From: Thalassotalea sp. HSM 43
GTDB lineage: Bacteria > Pseudomonadota > Gammaproteobacteria > Enterobacterales > Alteromonadaceae
Reading direction: 5' to 3'
DNA: 64,000 nucleotides
Assembly (NCBI RefSeq): GCF_004752005.1
Contig: NZ_CP038493.1
Span: 3,000,302-3,064,301 of the forward strand
Shown here: one piece after another, positions 49,800 to 58,407 of the stretch
How the letters are laid out: every line of letters starts with the position of its first letter
How positions within the stretch are numbered: the stretch's first letter is position 1
Position numbers and translations under genes: made by a program
The notes under the pieces: generated by a model
What the model was told of the DNA's origin: nothing
The model's database searches: none
What the model saw: the letters and a program-made list of their open reading frames with translations, nothing else

Positions 49800-50180
49800 A
49801 TGAATAGATTGATATTTATTTTGATAGTGACTGTGATTAGCTTGGAAAGCCATGCTGGAGAGTCGGAAAGGTATTTCAACATCACGCCTAAGCATTGCAT
49901 TGTTGATGAAGGCGAGACTTGTGAGCAAACCTTTATCTTCAGTTGGCACCTATCTACGGCAAAAAATATGTGCATATTTATGGTGTTGGAGGATGTTGAA
50001 CACAAAATTTATTGCAACCAATTAGCAAAAAAATCGTCAGTTGAGTTGGCATTGCAGTTGGAGCATGACACATTATTTAGATTGGTCAGTGACCAAGATG
50101 AGATGCAACAAAAGGTATTAGTGCAGGTTGTCGGTGTTGATGTTCGTAAGGTGCGTAGGCGTGTTTGGAGTGTCTTCTAA
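49800..50180 (+). CDS. DUF3019 family exported protein
   Basis: A 126-residue protein with a signal peptide (about 1-18, ending SHAGE). The mature part begins with the DUF3019-type pattern ITPKHCIVDEGETCEQTFIFSW and contains four cysteines (CIVD, CEQT, MCIF, YCNQ), likely forming two disulfides in the periplasm. It starts ten bases after the barrel protein gene. Its stop overlaps the response-regulator start (TAATG), so the sensor system and this protein are co-translated. Its role could be ligand sensing, but this is inference. Confidence 0.78.
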   Translation: MNRLIFILIVTVISLESHAGESERYFNITPKHCIVDEGETCEQTFIFSWHLSTAKNMCIFMVLEDVEHKIYCNQLAKKSSVELALQLEHDTLFRLVSDQDEMQQKVLVQVVGVDVRKVRRRVWSVF

Positions 50181-50875
50181 TGAGTCACCAAGATGAACAC
50201 ATTCTATTAATTGAAGATGATATTCAGCTGGCCAAATCCATAGCTCAATACTTAACAATGAAAGGGTTTACGGTCACTCATTTTGATCGCGGCGATAATT
50301 TAAAATGTTTGATCTCCAGTGGCAATGTTTCACTTATTTTGTGTGACGTGATGTTGCCAGGTACAAGTGGTTTCGAGATAGCAGAAACAATCCGTCATGA
50401 ATTTGATGGTCCTTACCTTTTTCTTACGGCATTAACCGATGTTGAAAGTGAACTTAAAGGCTTTGCTTTAGGTGCCGATGATTACATCCGTAAACCTGTA
50501 ATACCAGATTTACTGTATGCCCGAATCAATGCAAGCTTGCGACTCAATAAACTTAAACCCAAAGATAATTCCGTTAGCATCGGTCAATTGCAGCTGCACA
50601 AAAAAAATCGTCTTGTCACATATCAGGGTGAACCATTTAAGTTATCTCGTTACGAGTTTGAATTGTTATGGCTACTGGTTAACAAGCCAGGGCAAACCGT
50701 CAGTCGTGAATATTTGTTTGTAAATACTGTAGGTCGTGAATACGACGGTTTTGATAGAACCGTCGATGGTCGGGTAAGTCGTTTACGTAAAAAATTGCAA
50801 CGCATTTCTGATAATAACTTACTCATTAAATCTATGTGGGGACGAGGCTATCTGCTTTCGGTTGAAGGGAGTTAA
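50180..50875 (+). CDS. OmpR/PhoB-family response regulator
   Basis: A 231-residue two-component regulator. The receiver domain has acidic LIEDD, the phospho-acceptor aspartate in LILCDVMLPG and the lysine in DDYIRKP; a winged-helix DNA-binding domain follows (about 130-228, with YEFELLWLLVNKPGQTVSRE and GRGYLL). ATG 50180 overlaps the DUF3019 stop; an upstream TTG in frame is less likely. It is followed two bases later by the sensor kinase. Confidence 0.93.
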   Translation: MSHQDEHILLIEDDIQLAKSIAQYLTMKGFTVTHFDRGDNLKCLISSGNVSLILCDVMLPGTSGFEIAETIRHEFDGPYLFLTALTDVESELKGFALGADDYIRKPVIPDLLYARINASLRLNKLKPKDNSVSIGQLQLHKKNRLVTYQGEPFKLSRYEFELLWLLVNKPGQTVSREYLFVNTVGREYDGFDRTVDGRVSRLRKKLQRISDNNLLIKSMWGRGYLLSVEGS

Positions 50876-50877
50876 CG

Positions 50878-52104
50878 ATGCTTAAGAACTTCATTCGTTA
50901 CTACTGCATACTATTGGCAAGTTTTTTTAGTTTTATATTTATTGCCGATTACCTGTATCAGAATGAAAGTTACGATAACGCCAACTCCATGTCGACCTTA
51001 GCATTTCAGATGGTTGACGAATATTGTCAAAACTATTCATGCCAGTCTGAGCAGGCATTACCATTTGAAAGTTTGTCTATTATGCCTGTTGCCGACATTG
51101 CCATGTCGGAATCGAGCAGCGCTACGTTGAATCGTGGTGACATCCTCACTGTTATTCACAATGATGAGACGGCCTACTATTTTAAGCAAATTAATGAACA
51201 AACCCTGTTGCGAATAGGCCCGTTTGCAGCAGATCAACATAACGGTGTCCATTGGTATACTATTGTATTTTACGGAATTTTTGTCATTTTGGTATTTGTT
51301 GGTTTATATCCTTTGTTCAGTGACATGTACCGCTTAAAAAACGCCAGCGTAGAGTTTGCTCATAGTCGTGACCTCAATTCTCTACAATTATCTCGGTCAA
51401 AATACTTTCAACCGGTTAATGAAGCGTTCTATTGGATGACCAATAAAATAGCCAAGTTAATTGCGCTACAAAAAGATATTTCCGATACCTTGGCCCATGA
51501 ATTCAATACCATACTTTCTCGTTTGAACTTTAACGTAGCTGTACTAGATAGAGATAATATCGATGAATTTAAACAAAAATTGGCTAATGATGTCGAAGAG
51601 TTGTCACTTTTAGTCGAAGAGCATCTAAATTTTTCCAAACAGGAGCATCAGTCACAGACCATTGCCTTAGCGCCCGGCTATATATCACCTATAGTGCAGG
51701 AATATATCGAGCAAGTTGAACACTTTTCTGGTAAAGAAATTTCTTATCAAAATGATGCCGATATAAGTATCGATTTAAATGAACGATATATTTGCAGAGC
51801 CATTAAAAACCTCATTGATAATGCCATTAAGTATTCTAAGCAGAGTGTTAGAGTTCATCAATATACGACAGATACCCACCTTGTTCTGCAAATCGATGAT
51901 GATGGCACAGGAGTCGAAAGTTCTGATATCGAGACACTGTTTTTACCGTTTGTTCGCTCTGAAAAGAACAAACATCAACCCGGTTACGGGTTAGGTTTGG
52001 CCATAACCCAAAAAATTGTCTTTATGCATAAAGGTCAGATAGACATTGAGCGCAGTAAAGTGAGCAGTGGTGCCTGCTTTAAGCTATTACTTCCACTAAA
52101 TTAA
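50878..52104 (+). CDS. Sensor histidine kinase
   Basis: A 408-residue inner-membrane kinase. Membrane segments at about 8-24 and 123-145 flank a periplasmic domain of about 100 residues with a close cysteine pair (YCQNYSCQS). The phosphorylated histidine is in DTLAHEFNTILSRL, and the ATPase has NLIDNAIKYSK, DDDGTGVE and GYGLGLAITQKI. It partners the response regulator just upstream. The signal sensed is unknown; the DUF3019 and barrel proteins are candidates for the regulon or for signal input. Confidence 0.92.
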   Translation: MLKNFIRYYCILLASFFSFIFIADYLYQNESYDNANSMSTLAFQMVDEYCQNYSCQSEQALPFESLSIMPVADIAMSESSSATLNRGDILTVIHNDETAYYFKQINEQTLLRIGPFAADQHNGVHWYTIVFYGIFVILVFVGLYPLFSDMYRLKNASVEFAHSRDLNSLQLSRSKYFQPVNEAFYWMTNKIAKLIALQKDISDTLAHEFNTILSRLNFNVAVLDRDNIDEFKQKLANDVEELSLLVEEHLNFSKQEHQSQTIALAPGYISPIVQEYIEQVEHFSGKEISYQNDADISIDLNERYICRAIKNLIDNAIKYSKQSVRVHQYTTDTHLVLQIDDDGTGVESSDIETLFLPFVRSEKNKHQPGYGLGLAITQKIVFMHKGQIDIERSKVSSGACFKLLLPLN

Positions 52105-52248
52105 CCTCTAACCAATAATTCGAATAAAACGTTAACTCAGCGACAAGCCTAGAAAAGTAATTTTCTCCACAAAATAAAGCGTTTAAATAATGTATATACG
52201 CAAGCAAGTTGCTAGAATATTGTTAACTTACCTTGTTTATAAATCTAT

Positions 52249-53196
52249 ATGGCAATCAATTGGTTCCCTGGGCATATGCATAAAGCCCAGAAAGAAATTA
52301 AAGAGATAATTCATTTAATCGATGTGGTTATTGAAGTGTGTGATGCACGTCTGCCTTTTAGCAGCGAAAATCCAATGATCACCGAAATACGCGGTGATAA
52401 ACCGCTGATAAAAATCCTCAATAAAAGTGACTTGGCAGATGATCGTCTAACCAAAGTGTGGATTGATTATTATCAGTCGCAACATAATGTTAAAGCAATC
52501 GCCTTGACCACTGAAGACCCTAGTGGTGCAAAAAATATCGCCGCATTAATTAAAAAATTAGTACCCAATAAAGATGAAGAAGGCAAACAAATAAATGCCA
52601 TGATCATGGGCATTCCTAATGTTGGTAAATCGACGTTGATTAATTCCTTGGTCGGTAAAACCAAGGCTAAAGTTGGTAACGAACCGGCGGTGACGAAGGC
52701 GCAACAGCGTATCCGTTTAGAAGAAGGGGTATATCTGTACGATACCCCAGGCATGTTATGGCCTCGCATAGCAAATGAAAACAGTGGTTATCGTTTGGCG
52801 GTAAGCGGCGGGGTGAAAGATACCGCTTTTGATCATGAAGAGATTGCCTGTTTTGCCGCTGAATATCTATTAGAGGCATACCCTGAGCGACTTAAAGAAC
52901 GTTATAAGATTGACGAACTGCCACAGCAAGAAGTGGAATTTTTAGAAGAATTAGGACGTAAACGCGGTTGTGTTCGAGCCGGTGGACACGTTGATTTTCA
53001 TAAAGCATCAGAAATTCTGGTTAATGAAATCAGAGATAAAACGCTGGGTAAAATTACTCTTGAAACACCTGATATAGTCGAACGAGAAAACATTCATTTT
53101 GCTGAGCTTTATGAGAAAAAGCTTGCCGAACGCGAAGCGAAAAAAACAGCCCGCGGCCGAGGTCGCAAAAATAAACCGAAAAAGAAAAAACGCTAA
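52249..53196 (+). CDS. Circularly permuted GTPase of the YlqF/RbgA family
   Basis: A 315-residue GTPase for 50S ribosome assembly. The permuted order is visible: the G4 motif NKSD (about residue 58) comes before the G1 P-loop GIPNVGKSTLIN (about 121) and G3 DTPGMLWP. The C-terminal tail is very basic (RGRGRKNKPKKKKR), fitting rRNA binding. It stands before a HIT gene with 14 bases between. Confidence 0.92.
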   Translation: MAINWFPGHMHKAQKEIKEIIHLIDVVIEVCDARLPFSSENPMITEIRGDKPLIKILNKSDLADDRLTKVWIDYYQSQHNVKAIALTTEDPSGAKNIAALIKKLVPNKDEEGKQINAMIMGIPNVGKSTLINSLVGKTKAKVGNEPAVTKAQQRIRLEEGVYLYDTPGMLWPRIANENSGYRLAVSGGVKDTAFDHEEIACFAAEYLLEAYPERLKERYKIDELPQQEVEFLEELGRKRGCVRAGGHVDFHKASEILVNEIRDKTLGKITLETPDIVERENIHFAELYEKKLAEREAKKTARGRGRKNKPKKKKR

Positions 53197-53210
53197 AAAG
53201 GAAGATCCTC

Positions 53211-53642
53211 ATGACAGAACAATTTCAGTTACATTCGGACTTGCAGCGAGATGGTATCGAACTGTTTAATTTTCCTCTTTGTAAATTACTTCTATGCAAT
53301 GATAATCACTACCCATGGTTTATCATGGTGCCTATGCGAGAAGGGGTGAAAGACCTTTATGAGCTAAATTGGCAAGACCAACAACAATTTATGAATGAAT
53401 CTAGCGCCTTAAGTGAGGTGCTAATGCAAGTATTCGAAGGTGAGAAAATGAATGTAGCGGCATTAGGTAATGTTACCCCGCAACTGCATATTCATCATAT
53501 CGTACGCTACAGTGATGATCCGGCTTGGCCGGCTCCTATTTGGGGAAAGCACCCATTACAAGCCTACAGCGACGAACAGTTGCAATCGCTTAAAGATAAG
53601 TTACTACCTGCGTTATCAGCGATCACTGCGGATAATGACTAG
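53211..53642 (+). CDS. HIT family hydrolase
   Basis: A 143-residue histidine-triad protein. The motif is LHIHHIVRY (His-x-His-x-His pattern with variation), preceded by WFIMVPMREGVKDLYEL. The family hydrolyses nucleoside phosphoramidates or AppppA-like substrates. Its last 20 bases overlap the end of the convergent reductase gene. Confidence 0.85.
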   Translation: MTEQFQLHSDLQRDGIELFNFPLCKLLLCNDNHYPWFIMVPMREGVKDLYELNWQDQQQFMNESSALSEVLMQVFEGEKMNVAALGNVTPQLHIHHIVRYSDDPAWPAPIWGKHPLQAYSDEQLQSLKDKLLPALSAITADND

Positions 53643-54558
53643 TCGCAACTACCTCTCGGTATAATTGCTCATTGATTGGGGTGGCAATATCGTTTTGCTG
53701 CCCTAAGGTCTTTATGTAACCATTTATATAATCAATTTCAGTAGCTCGTCCATTGCTCACATCTTCACGCATTGATGAGCTGTTGTTAGCTGTTTTGATT
53801 ATCACATCGTTCACAACCTTCATTAAGCTATCAATATTGAAAGTCACATTCTGACTGGCGGCAACCGCAACAACTTCTTCTAGGCAGGCTTTTATTTGGG
53901 GCTGATATTTGTCACTTGCCAACTCACCATTATCGACGTCATTAATCGCTGTTAAAGGGTTGATCGCACAATTGATAGCAAGCTTGAGCCACTGCTGTGT
54001 GATGATGTTATCGCTGAACTCAAAACATGGAAGTGCGTTTTTTAAAAGCTGCTTTATATCATTGGCTTGGTTTGTATGTAATTGCCCTTGAACTAAGCCA
54101 AGATGATTATTGCCAACACCGGTATGTTGGATCACATTGTCAGTCAAACGTTTGGCTGCCATTGTGGTTAGTAGGGTAAGAATCGGTTGCGGCAGTTTTA
54201 GTGTGCTATTGATAGCATCAATTGTACCCATACCATTATGACACAACACTATCGCACATTTAGGGTTTAACACCTTACTAAGTGGCGTCAAAGCAGTAAG
54301 CACGTCATAGGATTTAACACAACAGATCAGTAACTCACATTGAGCGAGAAATTGCTCATCTGCTTGGCCAACCGCAAATGTCTTTTGTTGGTTATTAAGT
54401 TGCTTAACGGTAAGGGTGACATTGTTATTTGCGCGCTGTCGCGTGAGCAGTCGAATATTTAACGCTTGCCCTGACCTTGTATTCTGGTTTTGAGTTTGTA
54501 GTAGATAGGTTATCAGTAAGCCGATGGCACCATTACCTAAAATTGCGATTTTGTTCAT
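53623..54558 (-). CDS. panE: 2-dehydropantoate 2-reductase (ketopantoate reductase)
   Basis: A 311-residue NADPH enzyme making pantoate for coenzyme A. The N-terminal Rossmann motif is AILGNGAIGLLITYLL; CHNGMG follows, then catalytic lysine in QQWLKLAINCAINPLTAINDVDNGEL and SSMREDVSNGRATEIDYINGYI. All are family hallmarks. Its start overlaps the VanZ-like gene stop by four bases, and its 3' end overlaps the HIT gene by 20 bases. Confidence 0.88.
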   Translation of the reverse strand: MNKIAILGNGAIGLLITYLLQTQNQNTRSGQALNIRLLTRQRANNNVTLTVKQLNNQQKTFAVGQADEQFLAQCELLICCVKSYDVLTALTPLSKVLNPKCAIVLCHNGMGTIDAINSTLKLPQPILTLLTTMAAKRLTDNVIQHTGVGNNHLGLVQGQLHTNQANDIKQLLKNALPCFEFSDNIITQQWLKLAINCAINPLTAINDVDNGELASDKYQPQIKACLEEVVAVAASQNVTFNIDSLMKVVNDVIIKTANNSSSMREDVSNGRATEIDYINGYIKTLGQQNDIATPINEQLYREVVATSHYPQ

Positions 54559-54929
54559 GGTGATTTTTTATATTTAGCGCTGATGGTAGCAAACAGGTAA
54601 TACGTTGAGCAGCCTAATGCGTTAGCAACAAAATCATCAAACTGGCCACTGCGAAATCCTAAATACCACTGACATATCTCGGTAAAACCGGAATAAAAAA
54701 TGACACTTAGTACTAAAACCCCGCGAGGTATGTTTATCAGTCTATCCAATAACCAGCTCAATAATAAAAAGCCAATAAAGTGCCCTGTTTTATCGAGCAG
54801 CTGGTTCTTATTGAGCCAGAAAGAAATATCATCGACATTAACCACCACCACAGCAAAAATTAATACTATGGCGTAAATAAGCCGGTTGGTGAATATATGT
54901 GACAGCATGTAGGGCAAAATAAACCTCAA
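54555..54929 (-). CDS. VanZ-like small membrane protein
   Basis: A 124-residue protein with about four membrane segments and the family-like pattern KTGHFIGFLLLSWLLDRL plus GFTEICQWYLGFRSGQFDDFVANALGC. The EICQ and R-x-G-x-x-D-D-x-x-x-N elements are characteristic of VanZ-type proteins. Function unclear in Gram-negatives. It is translationally coupled to the reductase downstream (ATGA overlap). Confidence 0.75.
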   Translation of the reverse strand: MRFILPYMLSHIFTNRLIYAIVLIFAVVVVNVDDISFWLNKNQLLDKTGHFIGFLLLSWLLDRLINIPRGVLVLSVIFYSGFTEICQWYLGFRSGQFDDFVANALGCSTYYLFATISAKYKKSP

Positions 54930-55048
54930 TTATTTGACGATAGTAACATGACTTATATCGAAAAAAGAATTATTTCATTTGCTATATAGCCTAAAGGCTA
55001 TGGCTTTGATAATCTTAAAAGCAATTTTATTAATCATGAGAATGAACC

Positions 55049-55531
55049 ATGCCATCATTTGATATTGTTTCAGAAGTCGAACTGGAAGAAGTGCGCAATG
55101 CCACTGAAAATGCGACTCGTGAATTAAGCACTCGATTTGATTTTCGTAATGTTGAAGCATCATTTGAATATAAAAACCCGAATGTAAAGGTGAAAGCCGA
55201 ATTCGATTTTCAAGTACAACAAATGCTAGATATGTTGCGAGCGCAGCTGTCGAAACGAAAAATTGACGCTAAGGCAATGACGTTAGGCAGTATGGATCAC
55301 ACCGGAAAAACCTATAGCCAGAATGTTTCGTTTAAAGTAGGCATTGAGCAAGCGGTTGCTAAGAAGCTGGTTAAGATTATTAAAGACTCAAAAATTAAAG
55401 TCCAAGCCTCTATTCAAGGCGATAAATTGCGTGTACAAGGCAAGAAGCGAGACGATCTACAAGCGGTCATGGCATTGGTTCGTGACACAGAGTTAGAGCA
55501 ATCGTTTCAGTTTAATAACTTTAAAGATTAA
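55049..55531 (+). CDS. yajQ: YajQ family nucleotide-binding protein
   Basis: A 160-residue protein of the DUF520 family with two ferredoxin-like folds. The N-terminal [17 protein letters not shown] and C-terminal [12 protein letters not shown] are diagnostic. Relatives bind cyclic-di-GMP in Xanthomonas, or tRNA/nucleotides in other bacteria. Single-gene unit with a terminator right after it. Confidence 0.93.
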   Translation: MPSFDIVSEVELEEVRNATENATRELSTRFDFRNVEASFEYKNPNVKVKAEFDFQVQQMLDMLRAQLSKRKIDAKAMTLGSMDHTGKTYSQNVSFKVGIEQAVAKKLVKIIKDSKIKVQASIQGDKLRVQGKKRDDLQAVMALVRDTELEQSFQFNNFKD

Positions 55532-55551
55532 TCACTTACTTAACACAACAT

Positions 55552-55587
55552 AAAAGCTTATACCTCGGTGTAAGCTTTTGTTTTTTG
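55552..55587 (+). terminator. Intrinsic terminator after yajQ
   Basis: AAAAGCTTATAC pairs with GTGTAAGCTTTT (one wobble) around CTCG, then a T-rich run. It ends 10 bases before the next gene, so that gene needs its own promoter or partial read-through. Confidence 0.75.
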
Positions 55588-55597
55588 AGAACACAAA

Positions 55598-57169
55598 ATG
55601 CAAGAAGTCGTGCAACAACATCTGCAACAAGCAAAGCAATGCCTACAACAAGGACAGTCTTCATCGGCGGCAATGTATGCCAGAAAAGTCCTGCGTAAAC
55701 AAAAGGATAACCTTGAAGCGCTAAAGGTTATGTTAGCTGTCGCGGTGCAACAGCAAGATGCCATGTTAATGCAGCAATATGCCGACTCAGTGTTATCAAT
55801 CGACAGTAAAGACGAGCAGGGCTTGATGGTTAAGGTTGAGCATGCCGCTAAACTTGAGCAGCATTTTACGGTTATCGAGCTAAGCAAAACATTAATACAG
55901 CAAGGCATTGAATCGAGTGATGTGGTTTACACACTCGCCTTGGCGCAGTTGGCCGCAGGGCAAATAGCAGAGGCTCAGCAGAGTTTACAATCGCTGTTGG
56001 CAAGTAACACCGATAACCCATTTGTTTATTTAAATATGGGCCATGTGTATAAAGCAATGGGGAGTTCAAGCCAAGCTGCTCAGTATTATTTCCAGTTTAT
56101 TGACCGAACCGAAACAGCGAAGGGCAACGGCTACTGGAGCTTGGCCGACTTAAAAGATTATCGCTTTGATGGCCAAGTACAAAACACTCTGCAACAATTG
56201 ATTGCAGATGACAGCCTAGATGCCGGCAATAGGGCGCTAATATTATTTGCCTTAGCTCGCAGCTTTGAACAGCAGGCTGACTTCGAACAAGCATTTAAAT
56301 ATATGTCATCGGCTAACGCTATCATCCACAAATACCGACCTTTTCGAGCGGATGCATACGCTGGTTTAATAAAAGATCTTATCTCTAACGCTAAAGTAAA
56401 TAACGCCTATAAAGCGACTGCTGACGAACCTAGACCTATATTTATTGTTGGTATGCCGCGCTCTGGTACGACTTTGGTCGAGCAAATCTTAGCAGCCCAT
56501 TCAAAGGTTACCACAACCGATGAGTTACCTTATATCGAACGGATTGCGATGCAGATTCAAAAGCATGGTTATGGTAATGGCATTAATAACCTAACCGCAG
56601 CGCAAATTGCTCACTACCGAGCCATATACTTGCAACAAGCCAGTCAATATTTCGCGGCAGATGTTGAGGTGTTTATCGATAAAAACCCCAATAACTTTAT
56701 TCACATTGGCTTAATCAAAACCTTATTTCCTGAAGCTAAAGTCATTAATATGGTGCGTAATCCAGTGGACAACGCATTCAGTGTGTATAAGCAGTATTTT
56801 GCTAATGGCCATGACTATTCCTATAACGTGAATGCAATAAGCTTTTATTGGCAAGGGTACCTAAGTTTGATGTTTCAATGGAGTAATCTCTATGGCGCGG
56901 CGCTAGTCAATCAAGGATATGAGGAATTGGTTGCAGAACCCGAAGCGCAAACCAGAAAGTTACTGGCTTATTGTGAACTTGATTTTGAGCCAAGTTGTTT
57001 AACGTTTTATCAATCTAAAAAAGCGGTATTAACGCCAAGTGTCAGTCAGGTTAAACAGCCTATTAATAATCGTTCAATTGGCTCAGGAAAACAGTATTTG
57101 GCTTATATTGATGGACAGCAAACTTGGACATTATTAGAGCAAAAAGCCAACGAACTGATCGGTTATTAA
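55598..57169 (+). CDS. TPR-repeat sulfotransferase
   Basis: A 523-residue protein with an N-terminal TPR region (about 1-250) and a C-terminal sulfotransferase domain (about 275-505). The 5'-phosphosulfate loop is IFIVGMPRSGTTLVEQILAAH, and the 3'-phosphate motif is in VINMVRNPVDNAFSVYKQYF. These bind PAPS. No signal peptide is seen. Such TPR-sulfotransferases are found near protein- or polysaccharide-modifying genes; the acceptor is unknown. It is convergent with a hydroxylase gene and a second sulfotransferase. Confidence 0.88.
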   Translation: MQEVVQQHLQQAKQCLQQGQSSSAAMYARKVLRKQKDNLEALKVMLAVAVQQQDAMLMQQYADSVLSIDSKDEQGLMVKVEHAAKLEQHFTVIELSKTLIQQGIESSDVVYTLALAQLAAGQIAEAQQSLQSLLASNTDNPFVYLNMGHVYKAMGSSSQAAQYYFQFIDRTETAKGNGYWSLADLKDYRFDGQVQNTLQQLIADDSLDAGNRALILFALARSFEQQADFEQAFKYMSSANAIIHKYRPFRADAYAGLIKDLISNAKVNNAYKATADEPRPIFIVGMPRSGTTLVEQILAAHSKVTTTDELPYIERIAMQIQKHGYGNGINNLTAAQIAHYRAIYLQQASQYFAADVEVFIDKNPNNFIHIGLIKTLFPEAKVINMVRNPVDNAFSVYKQYFANGHDYSYNVNAISFYWQGYLSLMFQWSNLYGAALVNQGYEELVAEPEAQTRKLLAYCELDFEPSCLTFYQSKKAVLTPSVSQVKQPINNRSIGSGKQYLAYIDGQQTWTLLEQKANELIGY

Positions 57170-57195
57170 TGACGTTTAAGTGGCATTAGCAACAT

Positions 57196-57224
57196 AAAAA
57201 AACCGCCAATAAGGCGGTTTTTTG
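57196..57224 (+). terminator. Bidirectional intrinsic terminator
   Basis: AAAAAACCGCC / GGCGGTTTTTT with an AATAA loop lies between the convergent TPR-sulfotransferase and hydroxylase genes and can serve both. Confidence 0.88.
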
Positions 57225-57254
57225 TTTACGCTAGTTGTTATATTCGCAGGCTGT

Positions 57255-58397
57255 TTATAAAGCGCCACAGCATTGTTTGTATTTTTTCCCAGAGCCACAT
57301 GGGCAAGGGCTATTGCGACTCATCGGTGCCGCCGGCTTATCGTCGGAAGAGCTAGCGTTTTCAATAGGCGCTCTAGCGGTTGCTGTTTTTGCTGGTGTTA
57401 CTGATTTTGTTGCCGGTGTTATGGTCGCACTGTTGTTATTGAAATATTTTGCGATTTCAACATTAAGTGCAGGGTCGATAATACAGTGGATTAACATTTG
57501 CAATGCGCTGCCATCGTTACTCAAGCGCAATCGATTATCGTAGTTTCGTGCTAATTGGAAGGTTTTATCTCGTAACTGATGATAGCTATCCCAACCAGCT
57601 TCAGTGGCGCCAAACTGACCCCAAAGATGACGCCAGTTTTGTGCAAATTTATCTAGAATGGCGAAAAAACCTTGTTGGCTCGCCGCTTCATTGTCCGCAC
57701 TTCTCACTTCGTGTTTTAATTCCGAAATCATAAAATCCAGTTCGCCTGGTGACATAACCACCGGCAGATTATGCAATTCGGTTGCGATAGCAACTTGCTT
57801 GTCAGCGACAAAATCAAGGTGCTTGGTGGTGAGACTGCTAGCTCGTAAATCTGGAATTTCTGATTTGCTCACCATGTCCCAAAAATCAGCTGAACCGTGG
57901 GTGTCGATAACCAGATGAATGCGACGCAAATGACTGTCATTGACGACTTTATGATGCTTCCAAGAATCGAATATCCAACACTCACCGGCTTTCATATTGA
58001 CTTGCTTGTCGTTGCAATGAAACATAACGGTATCTGTGGTGACGATAGGGATATGAATACGCACACGTTTATACCAATGGTAATTGATATCAGTATGCAA
58101 CGGCACTTCACAGCCAGGTTCTAAGGCCATTAATCTTGAACGGCCAAATACTTCATTAAAAGACGCCAATACTTGACGAATATAAGGCAGCTTTTGCAGT
58201 GCATCCGTTTCTTTTATTGGTCCTTTGAAGTCATTGTTCACCTCACCATTTACGCTAAGTAATGGTACCGCAATGTTGCCTTTAAAGCCTTCATGGTGTG
58301 CTTTCCAGTAACTTTCATCGAGCATCAACACTTCTTGCTGAAGGCGTTCAACATCAAAGGTAAGCGGTAATTTATAAAATTCGTGGTCTAGTTTCAT
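57255..58397 (-). CDS. Aspartyl/asparaginyl beta-hydroxylase-like protein with SEC-C motif
   Basis: A 380-residue Fe(II)/2-oxoglutarate-type oxygenase. The metal ligands are visible in VPLHTDINYHWYKRVRIHIPI (His-x-Asp) and in SWKHHKVVNDSHLRRIHLVID (distal His and Arg). A helical segment follows, then a proline/threonine/alanine-rich linker. The C-terminal SEC-C zinc motif is SRNSPCPCGSGKKYKQCCG. The SEC-C motif binds zinc and in SecA contacts SecB and ribosomes. The next gene on the strand ends with the same motif, so the two may share a docking partner. The substrate is unknown. Confidence 0.85.
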   Translation of the reverse strand: MKLDHEFYKLPLTFDVERLQQEVLMLDESYWKAHHEGFKGNIAVPLLSVNGEVNNDFKGPIKETDALQKLPYIRQVLASFNEVFGRSRLMALEPGCEVPLHTDINYHWYKRVRIHIPIVTTDTVMFHCNDKQVNMKAGECWIFDSWKHHKVVNDSHLRRIHLVIDTHGSADFWDMVSKSEIPDLRASSLTTKHLDFVADKQVAIATELHNLPVVMSPGELDFMISELKHEVRSADNEAASQQGFFAILDKFAQNWRHLWGQFGATEAGWDSYHQLRDKTFQLARNYDNRLRLSNDGSALQMLIHCIIDPALNVEIAKYFNNNSATITPATKSVTPAKTATARAPIENASSSDDKPAAPMSRNSPCPCGSGKKYKQCCGAL

Positions 58398-58407
58398 TGC
58401 CTAACTC

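Noticed and set aside
55558-55908. 116-codon cysteine-rich minus-strand frame
   Set aside because: Antisense of the glutamine-rich TPR start; cysteine richness is a by-product of reversed codons.
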